Counted from the first letter of the stretch, positions 1-8,904 are shown. The stretch is DNA of 35,261 bases from Clostridia bacterium (GCA_900768075.1 CAAGBN010000063.1:1-35261); one strand, 5' to 3'. The notes: generated by a model from the letters alone, not told the origin. Made by a program: numbers and translations.

Positions 1-140
1 CCACAGGACACCCGCTCTCGGCTGCCGCCTCAGTCAGTGCTTCTGTGCATTGCACAGAGGTGTCCACAGGACACCCGCTCTCGGCTGCCGCCTCGGTCGG
101 TGCTTCTGTGCATTGCACAGAGGTGTCCACAGGACACCCG
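1..140. repeat. 63-bp tandem repeat, two full units plus a partial third
   Basis: Units run 1-63 and 64-126, and a third begins at 127 and breaks off at 140; the first two differ at only two bases (cagtcagt versus cggtcggt). Each unit carries two small dyads: tctgtgca-t-tgcacaga, and tgtcc-aca-ggaca spanning the unit junction. The array runs off the left edge, so its true copy number is unknown. The unit length is a multiple of three and frame 1 stays open through it, but no start or ribosome site supports coding. I read it as an intergenic repeat. Confidence 0.9.
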
Positions 141-351
141 CACCCCGTCACTCCGACCATAGTGAGTGTTCATAAGGAATTTGACCTGTGAATACTCAAT
201 TTTTGCTTAAAATAGAGTTTTGTATTGTTGCCTTTCTTTCGTAGGGCGACTTTTCTGTTCATACGGTTTTAACGACAGTCCCTGTCAAATGGAATTTATA
301 TGCACAAATTCGATGCTTGCTAAAGCTTATATGTAAATTTCAATATTTCTA
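141..351. other. Intergenic stretch with no recognised feature
   Basis: Between the tandem repeat and the BlaI promoter I see no gene with a ribosome binding site, no clear hairpin terminator and no RNA gene. The sequence becomes AT-rich towards the promoter. Confidence 0.6.
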
Positions 352-401
352 TTGACAAATTCTTCCTACAAGTGTAAGATATAATTGTACTACAGGTGTA
401 G
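352..401 (+). promoter_or_regulatory. Promoter with two BlaI-type operator dyads
   Basis: A perfect -35 TTGACA (352-357) is followed after 17 nt by TAAGAT (375-380); an overlapping TATAAT (380-385) is an alternative -10 but would need a 22-nt spacer. Two TACA-N2-TGTA dyads sit on it: tacaagtgta (367-376) in the spacer and -10, and ctacaggtgtag (390-401) near the expected start site. Their centres are 24 bp apart. TACA/TGTA dyads are the known recognition type of BlaI/MecI repressors, so autorepression of the downstream operon is likely. Confidence 0.8.
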
Positions 402-423
402 GAAGTTCAAAGGAGGAGTTTTT

Positions 424-783
424 ATGAAATTATCAGAGGCCGAATGGTCTGTTATGGAAGTTCTTTGGCAGGGAGAAAGCTTTGCTCTCAAGAGCATAGC
501 TTCTACACTTAACGAACTTAATGGTTGGAGCAAAAATACGGTTTTCACTTATCTTAACCGAATGGAAGCAAAGGGTCTTGTAAATATTGAACGTGGTAGT
601 CGTACGCCGTATTCAGCTGCTGTAAGCCGTGAAAAGTGTGCCAAAAACGAAAGAGATGAGCTGTTAAGCAAGGTATATTCAGGAGCTACATCTGACCTGA
701 TTGCAGCTTTTCTTAAAGAGTCACCTATCTCAAAGCAAGAAATTGAAAGGTTAAAAAAACTTCTTGACAAAATGGAGGTATAA
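424..783 (+). CDS. BlaI/MecI/CopY-family transcriptional repressor
   Basis: This 119-residue protein has the length and pattern of BlaI/MecI/CopY repressors: an N-terminal winged helix (about residues 1-75, with the recognition-helix segment around WSKNTVFTYLNRM) and a C-terminal helical dimerisation part. The ATG at 424 is chosen because AAGGAGGA lies just upstream; an in-frame ATG at 385 lies in the promoter/operator. It is followed after 2 nt by the BlaR1-type gene, the usual arrangement for a sensor-protease and its repressor. By family knowledge it would bind the dyads at 367-401 and be inactivated by proteolysis. The signal is unknown, since no beta-lactamase or PBP gene is nearby. Confidence 0.9.
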   Translation: MKLSEAEWSVMEVLWQGESFALKSIASTLNELNGWSKNTVFTYLNRMEAKGLVNIERGSRTPYSAAVSREKCAKNERDELLSKVYSGATSDLIAAFLKESPISKQEIERLKKLLDKMEV

Positions 784-785
784 CT

Positions 786-2780
786 ATGGTAAATATATGG
801 GAATTCATTCTTCAAACCTTTTCTGTAAGTCTTGTAGCAGGTTTTCTGCTTATTATCAAAAGCATTTTTAAAGACAAGCTTACACCCCGTTGGCAATACG
901 GTATCTGGGTAATACTTGCCCTCAGAATTTTAATTCCTGTCAGGGCAGATAAACTTGTTCTGTTACCCTTTGGTGTATATCTCGAAATGCTCAAAGCCTT
1001 TGTAGAAAACAACCTTGGTTCGTCTTATACTAATCCACTCACAGCAACCGATCCTTCAGGTGTTATCCCCTACTTTAAATCTGCACCAACGAGTATAACT
1101 GATATTTTATTTATAATTTATATTCTTGGTATTATTGCTTTTTTATGCTATTACCTGATTGCTTACATAAAGCTTCGCTTGGTTTTGAAAAAAGGCAATG
1201 AAATTTCTTTAGAAAATAAAGGCGATTTACAAAACTTTCTTTCAGAAAATAAAGTAAAAAACATTAAAGTGGTTTCTGTTGAAGGAATTAACAGTGCCTT
1301 TATCTGCGGTATCTTATCTCCGATTCTTGTGCTGCCTTTTGGAAGAGTAACAAATGAAAAGGTGCTTTTACACGAAATAATGCATCTTAAACGCTTTGAC
1401 GCTCTTCAGAATATCTTATGGTGTATCCTTCGCTGTCTTCATTGGTGCAACCCTTTTATGCACCATATCTTTAATATTATAGGCAATAATATGGAGATGC
1501 TTTGTGACCAGAGAGTTCTTGAAAGCTTAGATGGTGAAGAGAGAAGAGAATACGGTGTTCTTCTGCTGAATGAAGTGAACAAAAAATATGCCTGTATGCC
1601 CGGAACAACCTCAGTTTCAAACGGAGGAAAAAATATATCAAAAAGAATTGAAGCAATCGTAAGATTCAAAAAGTATCCCAAGGGTATGTCTCTTGTCAGT
1701 GTTTGTATAGCAATTATACTTTCATTGCCTTGCTTATTTGTAAGTGCAGGCTTTTCTGCAGATAACGATATTTACTTTCCAAAAACTGAATTTGAATATC
1801 AGAAAGCTCTTGTTTATTCAAGAATAAATCGTTGTACTACCGTTGCAGGTGCAATTGATACCTATGCAAAGGCTCTGATGGATAATAGCGGTATAATGCT
1901 CCTGACAGCCTCTCCGACTGAAAAGCACGAAGAAATAATTGAAACACTTCACGATTTTTATAAAACTGACGAAGAAATAGACATAATTACACCCGACGGG
2001 GGCAGACCATTTACTATTTTTAACCTTATAAAAACTGATGAGGACAAATATTCTGCAGTTCTTATTTTCAGTACAAAAGAGGAAGATATAGAGAATTATT
2101 CGGAAGAAAACGAGTATGGCTTGGGAGATACATTGCTTGTACCTATTGAAGTATTTAAAGAAAACAATAGTTGGGTAGTGCATGAAACAGGAGAGCGAAA
2201 GAAGTCAAAGAAACCTCTTTCCGGCGACACCATAAATCAAGCTGTATTACTGAAAGAAGATGTTCCTTTACTGTTTGAAAACGTTCTGATAGGTGAAAAC
2301 GGTACTCTTTCGGTGGAAACATCTATTGTATATCAGACTGATTACAGTGTTATAGAATCTGAAAACGATTCATTTTTTACCGACAATATCGGTTATGATC
2401 GTAATGTTCACCTTGATGCAGATTTCAGTGGTTGTCAGGTAGAAACAAACTACACATATAACTATGAAGGTGAAGATTATAAAAATGTTAAGCATGTTTC
2501 TATAGAATACACAGCAGATCTTGATTTTGAATTTCCTGAAAAAAAGACATATATTTTCGAATATTATGGTAGCAGTTCAACTGACGGCAGTGGGGAAACA
2601 GCCTATGGTGTAAATGAAACCTATGAATGGGACGGTAAAATTGAAGATAGCGACATAAGCAGCAGATATGATAATAAAGAGCTTATGGACGGTTACAATG
2701 CAATCCGCAAATTGGCTGTTTATGTCGACGGTAAACTTACAGATGTATTTACTGTGGAGGTGAAAACTAATGGGAACTAA
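786..2780 (+). CDS. BlaR1/MecR1-type M56 membrane metallopeptidase with a non-PBP C-terminal domain
   Basis: This 664-residue protein starts with hydrophobic helices at about residues 5-25, 36-52 and 105-128, then carries the zinc-protease motif HEIMH at 196-200 and the M56-typical NPFMHHI and EMLCDQRVL segments after it. A further helix spans about 301-320. The remaining ~340 residues should be extracellular. In classical BlaR1 this part is a penicillin-binding sensor with an STYK-like active site; I see no such motif here, so the signal is probably not a beta-lactam bound covalently. GGAGG precedes the ATG, 2 nt after the repressor stop. It probably cleaves the neighbouring BlaI-type repressor upon sensing an envelope signal. 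Confidence 0.88.
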   Translation: MVNIWEFILQTFSVSLVAGFLLIIKSIFKDKLTPRWQYGIWVILALRILIPVRADKLVLLPFGVYLEMLKAFVENNLGSSYTNPLTATDPSGVIPYFKSAPTSITDILFIIYILGIIAFLCYYLIAYIKLRLVLKKGNEISLENKGDLQNFLSENKVKNIKVVSVEGINSAFICGILSPILVLPFGRVTNEKVLLHEIMHLKRFDALQNILWCILRCLHWCNPFMHHIFNIIGNNMEMLCDQRVLESLDGEERREYGVLLLNEVNKKYACMPGTTSVSNGGKNISKRIEAIVRFKKYPKGMSLVSVCIAIILSLPCLFVSAGFSADNDIYFPKTEFEYQKALVYSRINRCTTVAGAIDTYAKALMDNSGIMLLTASPTEKHEEIIETLHDFYKTDEEIDIITPDGGRPFTIFNLIKTDEDKYSAVLIFSTKEEDIENYSEENEYGLGDTLLVPIEVFKENNSWVVHETGERKKSKKPLSGDTINQAVLLKEDVPLLFENVLIGENGTLSVETSIVYQTDYSVIESENDSFFTDNIGYDRNVHLDADFSGCQVETNYTYNYEGEDYKNVKHVSIEYTADLDFEFPEKKTYIFEYYGSSSTDGSGETAYGVNETYEWDGKIEDSDISSRYDNKELMDGYNAIRKLAVYVDGKLTDVFTVEVKTNGN

Positions 2781-3381
2781 GACTATCTCTTCAGCAATAA
2801 AGAAAATTGCCATAAGTTACATCTTTATATATTTCAGCATTAATATATGGGTAATAGACATTCTTCCTGATTGGCTCGGATATTTTATGATCGTTTCTGT
2901 TTTACCCATAATTTCACAAGAGGAACGTTCAGCTCAACTACTCAGGCCCTTCGGCATTGCCTTAGGCGTATGGAATATAGTTGAGTGGATATTAAAAATG
3001 ATTGGTGCAGAGTGGAATTTATCCCTCGTAAATCTTATTGTCGGCATTATAGTTATTTACTTTCATTTTCAGCTTATAACTAACATTGCGAGTCTTGATA
3101 TTGAAGAATCAAAAAGAAAAAGATTGCTTATACTCAGAACAATAATTGTTGTGCTTCATACTATTATGACTCTTGCGCTATTCATACCCCTTACCTTTAT
3201 TGAAGAGGAAATATATTCATACATACTTATGTTCATTGGTATGCCTCAGATTGTTCTTTGTATATGGATTGCCTGCGAGCTTTTCGGACTTTCAAAAGCT
3301 ATGAGAGAAAAAGAAATTGAAGTATCAGATATCACTGTACCAACAGAAGAATCAAATGAATCTAAGACCGATATAGATTAA
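2770..3381 (+). CDS. Small polytopic membrane protein of the blaIR-type operon
   Basis: This 203-residue protein overlaps the end of the metallopeptidase gene by 11 nt and has its own GGAGGTGA ribosome site, so it is the third gene of the operon. It contains about five hydrophobic segments (roughly residues 10-45, 55-78, 82-105, 115-140, 150-175) and an ILPDWLGY motif near residue 33. The C-terminal tail is charged and cytoplasmic-looking. I do not recognise a named family. Tight coupling suggests a role with the sensor, or as a target of its regulation; this is inference only. Confidence 0.75.
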   Translation: MGTKTISSAIKKIAISYIFIYFSINIWVIDILPDWLGYFMIVSVLPIISQEERSAQLLRPFGIALGVWNIVEWILKMIGAEWNLSLVNLIVGIIVIYFHFQLITNIASLDIEESKRKRLLILRTIIVVLHTIMTLALFIPLTFIEEEIYSYILMFIGMPQIVLCIWIACELFGLSKAMREKEIEVSDITVPTEESNESKTDID

Positions 3382-3464
3382 TCTTTCTGGTATATACCTT
3401 TTGAAAAGGCACATATCACCTATGTTTTGAGCAAACGCCTTATTGTCATCAGCAGGATAAAAAG

Positions 3465-3500
3465 AACAAGTACTCACTTGATAGTGGGTACTTGTTTATA
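3465..3500 (+). terminator. Hairpin terminator after the BlaI/BlaR1-type operon
   Basis: A 13-bp stem (aacaagtactcac with gtgggtacttgtt, one G-T mismatch) and a 6-nt loop are followed by a T-rich tail. It is about 80 nt past the last stop codon on this strand. Confidence 0.75.
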
Positions 3501-3514
3501 TTGTTAAAAGCACA

Positions 3515-3552
3515 GCAAAACAGCCACCCTTGAAGAGTTTTCAAGGATGGCT
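3515..3552 (-). terminator. Hairpin terminator of the endonuclease/phosphatase-fold gene
   Basis: agccacccttgaa (3522-3534) pairs with ttcaaggatggct (3540-3552) with one G-T pair. On the minus strand the stem is followed by GTTTT. It begins 13 nt after the stop of the gene at 3565. Confidence 0.75.
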
Positions 3553-3564
3553 GATATTATATAC

Positions 3565-5124
3565 TTACATCAAATCTTCGAGCAAAGCAGGAAGATTGTC
3601 AAGATCTGAAAGAATCATTGTCAGAATCTTGAAGAACCAGGTAATGCTGTTAAAGAAACGGCTTACATTATCTTTAACTATTTTAAGCTCCTGAGTGTTT
3701 TCGACGAAATCTGCTGTCTTGATGAAGGTGAATTCGCATTCTGCTGCAGAATGGTCTGAGGCAGAATTGCCTGCATCGTTGCGTACATCGGTATATCTGA
3801 AATCGCTTACAACAAGCTCTACACCGCCACCTGACTTATACATAAATCTTTCAACTGAGTCCCAGTTACCCCATGCGGGAAGACCTGAAATATGCCAGTT
3901 ATACATATTAAAATAGTCACCGTTGTTGTGGAACTCTACCCATGCATCCTTAAGACCGGTCTGAATACAAAGGCTATTGTAAAGGGCTCCATTATCTTCA
4001 TGCGTATGTATATAGTTATTGAAGTCACCTGTTACGATTACAGGTCTGTCATTTTCTGCCAAGCGTGCCTGAATAAACTCAGCAAGCTGTTTGAACTGAC
4101 TTGTTCTTGCTGCTACTGAGCCGGCACCACCGTAAGCATCAGCGTGAAGGTTGTAGAAATCTACATAAATACCGTTGCCAATATCAATAACAGTATACAC
4201 AAAGCCCTTGGGTGTCAGCTCGTCTGAGCCGTCTGAAAGAATACCGTAAGCTTCATTCCAGGTAACACGTTTTTCGTTGTAGATGGGCATATTTGTTGTA
4301 AAGACGTTAAGACCGTCACCACCGGGGATACCGCCTGTATAGTTTGTTGCATAGCCGAAGCCACTCATACCCTCAAGAAGATTCTTATGATAGCCGAAAT
4401 CCTCCTGAACAGACACAATATCAAAATTATTGTTTGAAAGGTACTTACCTATAACTGTTTGATTAGGCTTTGATTCTGAGCCGCCTGCTGTTGAAAAAGA
4501 AAGACCTGCAACATTAAAATTAGCAATTTTAACCGTCTGTTTATCAAGCTTATCATAATCGTAAAGCTTTATGTCAAAATATTCTGTAAGAGTCTCGCCA
4601 CCGCAAACGTATCTGAGTCTCCAATAAATCTTATCGTAGTCTCTGAAGCCTTTAACATCTTTACCCATTAAGTATTCTCTGTATAAAAGGCCATATTCAT
4701 CACGCTCGGCAGTAACCTCATCACGCTTGAAGGTCATAGGCTGACTGTAGTCAACGTTGCCATTAGCATCCTTAGGCCAATAAAGGGAGTGCTCAGTTGA
4801 ATTTACAGTAACACCTCTCCAGTTTGTCTGACCGTCAAGAGACACATAACATTCTATTTCTGTTGTTCCTGCAGGGAAAACAAAAGTGTATGACATATCA
4901 TTGAGTTCACGTGAAATCGCATAATCACCTTCAAGGCTCTTTTCCTTGATTTCATAAGACTCTGCACTGGGGAATTCCATAGGATAAAGAACGGACTTAT
5001 AAAGGTATGAAGCAATTTCTACCTGAACGCCCTTTTCGGTTACAAAGCTTGCAGCTGAAGCAGGGATGCAGATACAGCCGAAAGCAAGAATAACTGCGAG
5101 AATTAAACTGATTATTTTTTTCAT
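3565..5124 (-). CDS. Secreted endonuclease/exonuclease/phosphatase-family (DNase I-fold) protein
   Basis: This 519-residue protein begins with a Sec signal peptide (hydrophobic run to about residue 20, PASAA cleavage region near 21-25). Residues ~30-190 form a domain I do not recognise. The catalytic domain follows (about 197-470) with the family's ordered motifs: IANFNV (200-205), SVQE (238-241), the NLHAD histidine (H327), TGDFNN (365-370) and SDHS (456-459). These are the metal-binding and general-base positions of DNase I, sphingomyelinase and inositol phosphatase enzymes, so it hydrolyses phosphodiester or phosphomonoester bonds outside the cell. A hydrophobic segment follows near 485-505. 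It stands alone with AAGGAG upstream, and TGC-TATCAT near 5161 may be an extended -10. The substrate (nucleic acid, phospholipid or sugar phosphate) cannot be decided. Confidence 0.85.
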   Translation of the reverse strand: MKKIISLILAVILAFGCICIPASAASFVTEKGVQVEIASYLYKSVLYPMEFPSAESYEIKEKSLEGDYAISRELNDMSYTFVFPAGTTEIECYVSLDGQTNWRGVTVNSTEHSLYWPKDANGNVDYSQPMTFKRDEVTAERDEYGLLYREYLMGKDVKGFRDYDKIYWRLRYVCGGETLTEYFDIKLYDYDKLDKQTVKIANFNVAGLSFSTAGGSESKPNQTVIGKYLSNNNFDIVSVQEDFGYHKNLLEGMSGFGYATNYTGGIPGGDGLNVFTTNMPIYNEKRVTWNEAYGILSDGSDELTPKGFVYTVIDIGNGIYVDFYNLHADAYGGAGSVAARTSQFKQLAEFIQARLAENDRPVIVTGDFNNYIHTHEDNGALYNSLCIQTGLKDAWVEFHNNGDYFNMYNWHISGLPAWGNWDSVERFMYKSGGGVELVVSDFRYTDVRNDAGNSASDHSAAECEFTFIKTADFVENTQELKIVKDNVSRFFNSITWFFKILTMILSDLDNLPALLEDLM

Positions 5125-5241
5125 TGTAATTTCTCCTTTTTATTAACTTCTCATAACTGTATGATAGCATATTTAAAAAAGGAAATATTAACAAAATGTA
5201 AAAATAAAACTATTTTCTTCAGCTTTGCTTAAAATCTGCAC

Positions 5242-5988
5242 TTATCTGCCGAGAGCATCGTGAAGTCTGTTCCATGTAGCACCGTATCCTTCACTTGCAG
5301 GTGTCACAGGCTTAGGTATTGTATTTTTTTCGTCTATGATAATGTTACCGCCTTTGTCCATAACCAATATTCTTGTACCGAGAGTAAGTGCCTCCTGAAT
5401 ATTATGTGTTATGAAAATAACGGTTATATCAGATTGACTGTGTATGAGACTCAGCTCATCCTGAAGCTTGTTTCTTGTCATAGCATCAAGAGCGGCAAAG
5501 GGCTCGTCCATAAGAATAATGTCAGATTTCAGAGCAAGAGCCTTGGCTATTGCAACTCTCTGCTTCATACCGCCTGAAAGCTCGTGAGGATAGTTTTTCT
5601 GTTTGCCGTCAAGATCAACCTTTCTCAGTGCTTCATCCGAGATTTCCTTGAGCTTCTTTTTATCCTTGATATTCTGAAGCTTCAAGGGATACTGTATATT
5701 CTTTTCTACGCTTTTCCAGGGATACAGCTGATTGAAATCCTGAAAGACCATCATTCTGTCTGTACCGGGCTTTTTAACGGCCTTTCCCTGACAGATTATA
5801 TTTCCCTCAAAATCTTCAAAGCCTGCTATACAGCGTATCAGCGTCGATTTACCGCAGCCTGAGGGGCCGAGTATACAAAGAAACTCTCCCCTGTCAATTG
5901 TAAGGTTGATATCTTCTAAAATTGTAACCTGTGAATTTACGGATTTATAAGTCTTGGTGAGATTTTCAATTTTCAGCAAATGACTCAT
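5242..5988 (-). CDS. ABC transporter ATP-binding protein, NitT/TauT (SsuB/TauB-like) type
   Basis: The 248-residue protein has all ABC ATPase motifs: Walker A GPSGCGKST (41-49), Q-loop FQDF, signature LSGGM (137-141), Walker B IILMDE (157-162), a D-loop and switch histidine H195. It energises the permease encoded just upstream. I start it at the ATG at 5988, which overlaps the permease stop as ATGA and has GGGGGA 8 nt upstream; a GTG five codons earlier (6003) is possible but has no clear ribosome site. Similarity is to importers of nitrate, sulfonates, taurine and pyrimidine precursors. The substrate is not evident. Confidence 0.92.
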   Translation of the reverse strand: MSHLLKIENLTKTYKSVNSQVTILEDINLTIDRGEFLCILGPSGCGKSTLIRCIAGFEDFEGNIICQGKAVKKPGTDRMMVFQDFNQLYPWKSVEKNIQYPLKLQNIKDKKKLKEISDEALRKVDLDGKQKNYPHELSGGMKQRVAIAKALALKSDIILMDEPFAALDAMTRNKLQDELSLIHSQSDITVIFITHNIQEALTLGTRILVMDKGGNIIIDEKNTIPKPVTPASEGYGATWNRLHDALGR

Positions 5989-6764
5989 CTTATCATCCCC
6001 CACTTTCTGACAGTGTGTTTTTCTATGGTATGGAAGATACCGTATTCAACTACTACACCGACGAGTACAATAAGAATCAGTGCCGCATAAACACTCGGAA
6101 AACTCAGCCACAAGGTACGTGCATTGTTGATATATGTACCTATGCCTGCTGAGGATGCAACACCGAAAATCATTTCTGCTGATATAAGGCCACGCCACGC
6201 TCTTGCCCAACCGACTCTCACACCCGACAGTATACCCGAAAAAGAAGATGGAATATATATGCCGAAAATCAAGCCGATTCTGCTAAGACCTATGTTTCTG
6301 CCTGACTCAATGTGCATTTTCGGCACTGCCCTGAAGCCGTCGATAATACTTCTTGACATAGGCCACACAACCGAATGAATAACAAGAATAATAATCGTAG
6401 TATCTGTTGCGCCTATAGTTATCATAAGAATAGGCATAAGTGCAACTGCAGGCAGAAGGTCACAGACAGACACTACCAGATTATAAAGGGTGCTGAATAA
6501 GCTGCTCACAGCTGACAGACCTGAAAATATAAACGCAAGGACCATTCCGATGCCGAGACCCTCACCTATAAGCATAAGTGACTTGCCGAGATACTGCAAA
6601 ATAGGTCTTGCATCGTTAATAAACATATCTTTATACAGAGTCTGGAATATAACCTCAAGGCGAGGGAATGCCATAATGTTTCGTTTTATGGCATAAAGCT
6701 CCCACAACCCTAAAATTACTATAACAAAGACTACCTGTATTATCGTCTTTTTATAATTTTTCAT
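5985..6764 (-). CDS. ABC transporter permease, NitT/TauT (SsuC/TauC-like) type
   Basis: A 259-residue inner-membrane protein with about six hydrophobic helices and the BPD-type EAA loop around YIPSSFSGILSGVRVGWARA (about residues 170-190), which contacts the ATPase. It begins 5 nt after the binding-protein gene stops and overlaps the ATPase gene by 4 nt, so translation of the three importer genes is coupled. The length is normal for the family. Confidence 0.92.
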   Translation of the reverse strand: MKNYKKTIIQVVFVIVILGLWELYAIKRNIMAFPRLEVIFQTLYKDMFINDARPILQYLGKSLMLIGEGLGIGMVLAFIFSGLSAVSSLFSTLYNLVVSVCDLLPAVALMPILMITIGATDTTIIILVIHSVVWPMSRSIIDGFRAVPKMHIESGRNIGLSRIGLIFGIYIPSSFSGILSGVRVGWARAWRGLISAEMIFGVASSAGIGTYINNARTLWLSFPSVYAALILIVLVGVVVEYGIFHTIEKHTVRKWGMIR

Positions 6765-6769
6765 CAGTA

Positions 6770-7792
6770 TCAGTCACCCTTTACATCAGCATAAGTGAAG
6801 TCCTCGAATGACACTGCATTTTCAATAAAGCCTGCACGGTGCATAAAATCAGCCATCTGAGTTGCACCCTTAAGCTCACCGAAAAACATTGATGTTTCAT
6901 CCTGCAGATCCTTAAGAGTAGTTTCTGTATCCTGACCGAGATAGGGTGCTATAATTTCAGCTGCCTGATTCTCGTCGTTATTGATAAGGTCTATCGCCTC
7001 TTTAAAGGATTCCTGCACTGCCTTGAAAAGCTCAGGATTTTCCTGCTCAATTTCAGTTGAAGCCAAAGCCACAAGGAATGTGTTTCCGTCAGGCCATACT
7101 TCGTTTACTGCTTTGATTTCTGTGAATTTCTCGTTTTCTCTTTCTCTGTTGATAAAGGGAGATGATGTCAGGTGAAGCTTATAAGTGCCTGCCTCTAAAG
7201 CGGCATAGCCCTCAGCGTGAGACATTTTAACAATATTGTTATCAAGAGCGTGAGCATCACCAAGCTCTTTTTCTGCTGCCATAGCAAGAAGAATATGCTG
7301 AATAGAGCCGATATTAACAAGAGCAATCTGATTGTCCTTGATATCTGCAAGACTCTTAATTGACTGATCATTTGTCATAAGTCCGTGAGTCTGTGAGCAA
7401 AGACCTGTGAGCACCTTTGCGGGCACACCGCTTGAAACCGCAGACACTGCAGGCGCAATACCCATACATCCTATATCAATAGTGCCACCGATAATACCTG
7501 TGTTTATGTCAGCACCTGAATCGAGCTTCTGGAAGCTTACTTTTACTTCTTTACCTGTTGCAGCCTTATAGTTTTCTTCTATAAGCTTTTTCTGCTCTAA
7601 GATATGCACAGGTGCATAACCTATACCACCCTGATAAGCTATTGTAAGCTCTTCAGTTTCAGCTTTATCAGTACTGCTCTGAGTGCTGTCGGCAGTTGTA
7701 CCCATATCACCTTTATTGCCGCCGCAAGCTGCAAGGCAGAATAAAATGCCGAGACAAAGAATAATTGTTGTAATTTTCTTAAAGTTTTTCAT
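6770..7792 (-). CDS. Substrate-binding lipoprotein of a NitT/TauT-type ABC importer
   Basis: The 340-residue protein has a lipoprotein signal peptide with lipobox LAAC, giving lipidated Cys23, then a Ser/Thr/Asp-rich linker and an NMT1/SsuA-like two-lobed binding domain (opening with ELTIAYQGGIGYAP, and with IGGTIDIGCMG and GVPAKVLTGL as family-like segments). It would capture the substrate at the outer face of the membrane and deliver it to the permease. A strong GGAGG site lies 15 nt after the stop of the LysR gene. Ligands in this family include sulfonates, nitrate, taurine and thiamine-precursor pyrimidines. No thiamine or sulfur-metabolism gene is nearby to choose between them. Confidence 0.9.
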   Translation of the reverse strand: MKNFKKITTIILCLGILFCLAACGGNKGDMGTTADSTQSSTDKAETEELTIAYQGGIGYAPVHILEQKKLIEENYKAATGKEVKVSFQKLDSGADINTGIIGGTIDIGCMGIAPAVSAVSSGVPAKVLTGLCSQTHGLMTNDQSIKSLADIKDNQIALVNIGSIQHILLAMAAEKELGDAHALDNNIVKMSHAEGYAALEAGTYKLHLTSSPFINRERENEKFTEIKAVNEVWPDGNTFLVALASTEIEQENPELFKAVQESFKEAIDLINNDENQAAEIIAPYLGQDTETTLKDLQDETSMFFGELKGATQMADFMHRAGFIENAVSFEDFTYADVKGD

Positions 7793-7807
7793 AATTTACC
7801 TCCGTGT

Positions 7808-8731
7808 TTAAATGTTGTCTTTTACTAATATATCAATCAGATTTTCGCAGGCAACCGGCATAAAAAGCTCTTTGTTATAAGCTATATATATGTTTCTGCC
7901 TGAAATGCTGTCAGGAAGAGAGTAAATGCACACACTGTCAAGATTCACATTACCCTCAAGAGCAAATTCTGAAGCCATACATATGCCCTCGCCTTTTATT
8001 GCCATATTAACTGCTGTTGATACCTGATTAACTACAACTTTGTTTTCAGCCACTATACCGTTTTCAAGGAAGAATGCTTCCATCTGCTCACGAAGAGGCT
8101 GACCCTCCTGCAGGAATATAAATTCTTCACCGTCGAGTAACGAAAAATCAAACATAAGACCATCTTCACCTGGGCGTACAATATAATCTGCAAGTTTTTC
8201 ATTAATAGTATTGTTTCGTGGAATACACAAATATACCTTTTCTTTTTTTATCAGTTGCTTTTCAAAGTTTGCAGGAATATCCTCACTCGTACTTATAAAG
8301 CAGTTGACTTCACCCTTTGATGCCATATCGATAAGCTCGAACAAGGGTGAGCATTTAATAGCCACCTGGTAGTCAGAATTCTTTTTTCTGAGCTTGATAA
8401 TAGCGTCAGTCACCATAGATTCAACATAAGCCACAGGTCCGCCGATAGTCACTTTACAGCCTACCTCCTCACGGTAGCTTGTAAGTCTTTGCTGAAAGTC
8501 ATCTGAGAGCACCTGCATTTTATTTATATAATCATAATAAATTTCACCCTCTGCAGTGAAAGTGATAGGCACTCTTTTACGGTTAAAAATCCTGAAACCA
8601 AGCTCACTCTCAAGAGCATTGAGACCCGAGCTCAGAGCAGGCTGTGATATGCCTAGATGCAATGCAGCTTTGCTGAGATTGCCGTGCTTGACTATCTGAA
8701 TGACGTAATTATCATAAACTCTTCTATCCAT
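7808..8731 (-). CDS. LysR-family transcriptional regulator, first gene of the importer operon
   Basis: The 307-residue product has the LysR winged helix-turn-helix at residues ~1-60 (GNLSKAALHLGISQPALSSG is the HTH) and an effector-binding domain behind it. I start at the ATG at 8731 because AAGGAGA lies 8 nt upstream; the longer in-frame reading from 8788 would run through the promoter. LysR regulators are usually divergent from their targets, but this one is transcribed with the importer genes, 15 nt ahead of the binding protein. It probably controls its own promoter, where an 18-bp dyad lies between the -10 and the ribosome site. The effector may be the imported substrate (inference). Confidence 0.9.
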   Translation of the reverse strand: MDRRVYDNYVIQIVKHGNLSKAALHLGISQPALSSGLNALESELGFRIFNRKRVPITFTAEGEIYYDYINKMQVLSDDFQQRLTSYREEVGCKVTIGGPVAYVESMVTDAIIKLRKKNSDYQVAIKCSPLFELIDMASKGEVNCFISTSEDIPANFEKQLIKKEKVYLCIPRNNTINEKLADYIVRPGEDGLMFDFSLLDGEEFIFLQEGQPLREQMEAFFLENGIVAENKVVVNQVSTAVNMAIKGEGICMASEFALEGNVNLDSVCIYSLPDSISGRNIYIAYNKELFMPVACENLIDILVKDNI

Positions 8732-8752
8732 ATTTTGTATCTCCTTATATGT

Positions 8753-8801
8753 TATAAGCAAATGCTTATATGATATTAACATAAACATTATTCATTGTCA
8801 A
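8753..8801 (-). promoter_or_regulatory. Promoter and dyad operator of the LysR-importer operon
   Basis: On the minus strand TTGACA (8796-8801) is followed after 17 nt by TAATAT (8773-8778). Just downstream lies the dyad tataagca-aa-tgcttata (8753-8770), and a third half-site, cttata (8744-8749), makes another dyad with tataag. A position between -10 and ribosome site suits autorepression. Confidence 0.75.
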
Positions 8802-8904
8802 TTAAATAAATTTAAACTTTGTATTAATGGTAAGTGTAAAAGAAGTGAAATCGCCTGATGCAATGATTTCATTTTTATAGAATTAAGCGGTATTTTTTCA
8901 AATG

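Noticed and set aside
1..140. Possible CRISPR array
   Set aside because: The units are contiguous 63-bp copies with no unique spacers, and no cas gene is present.
424..3381. Beta-lactam resistance locus
   Set aside because: There is no beta-lactamase or PBP2a gene and the sensor lacks a penicillin-binding motif, so resistance cannot be claimed.
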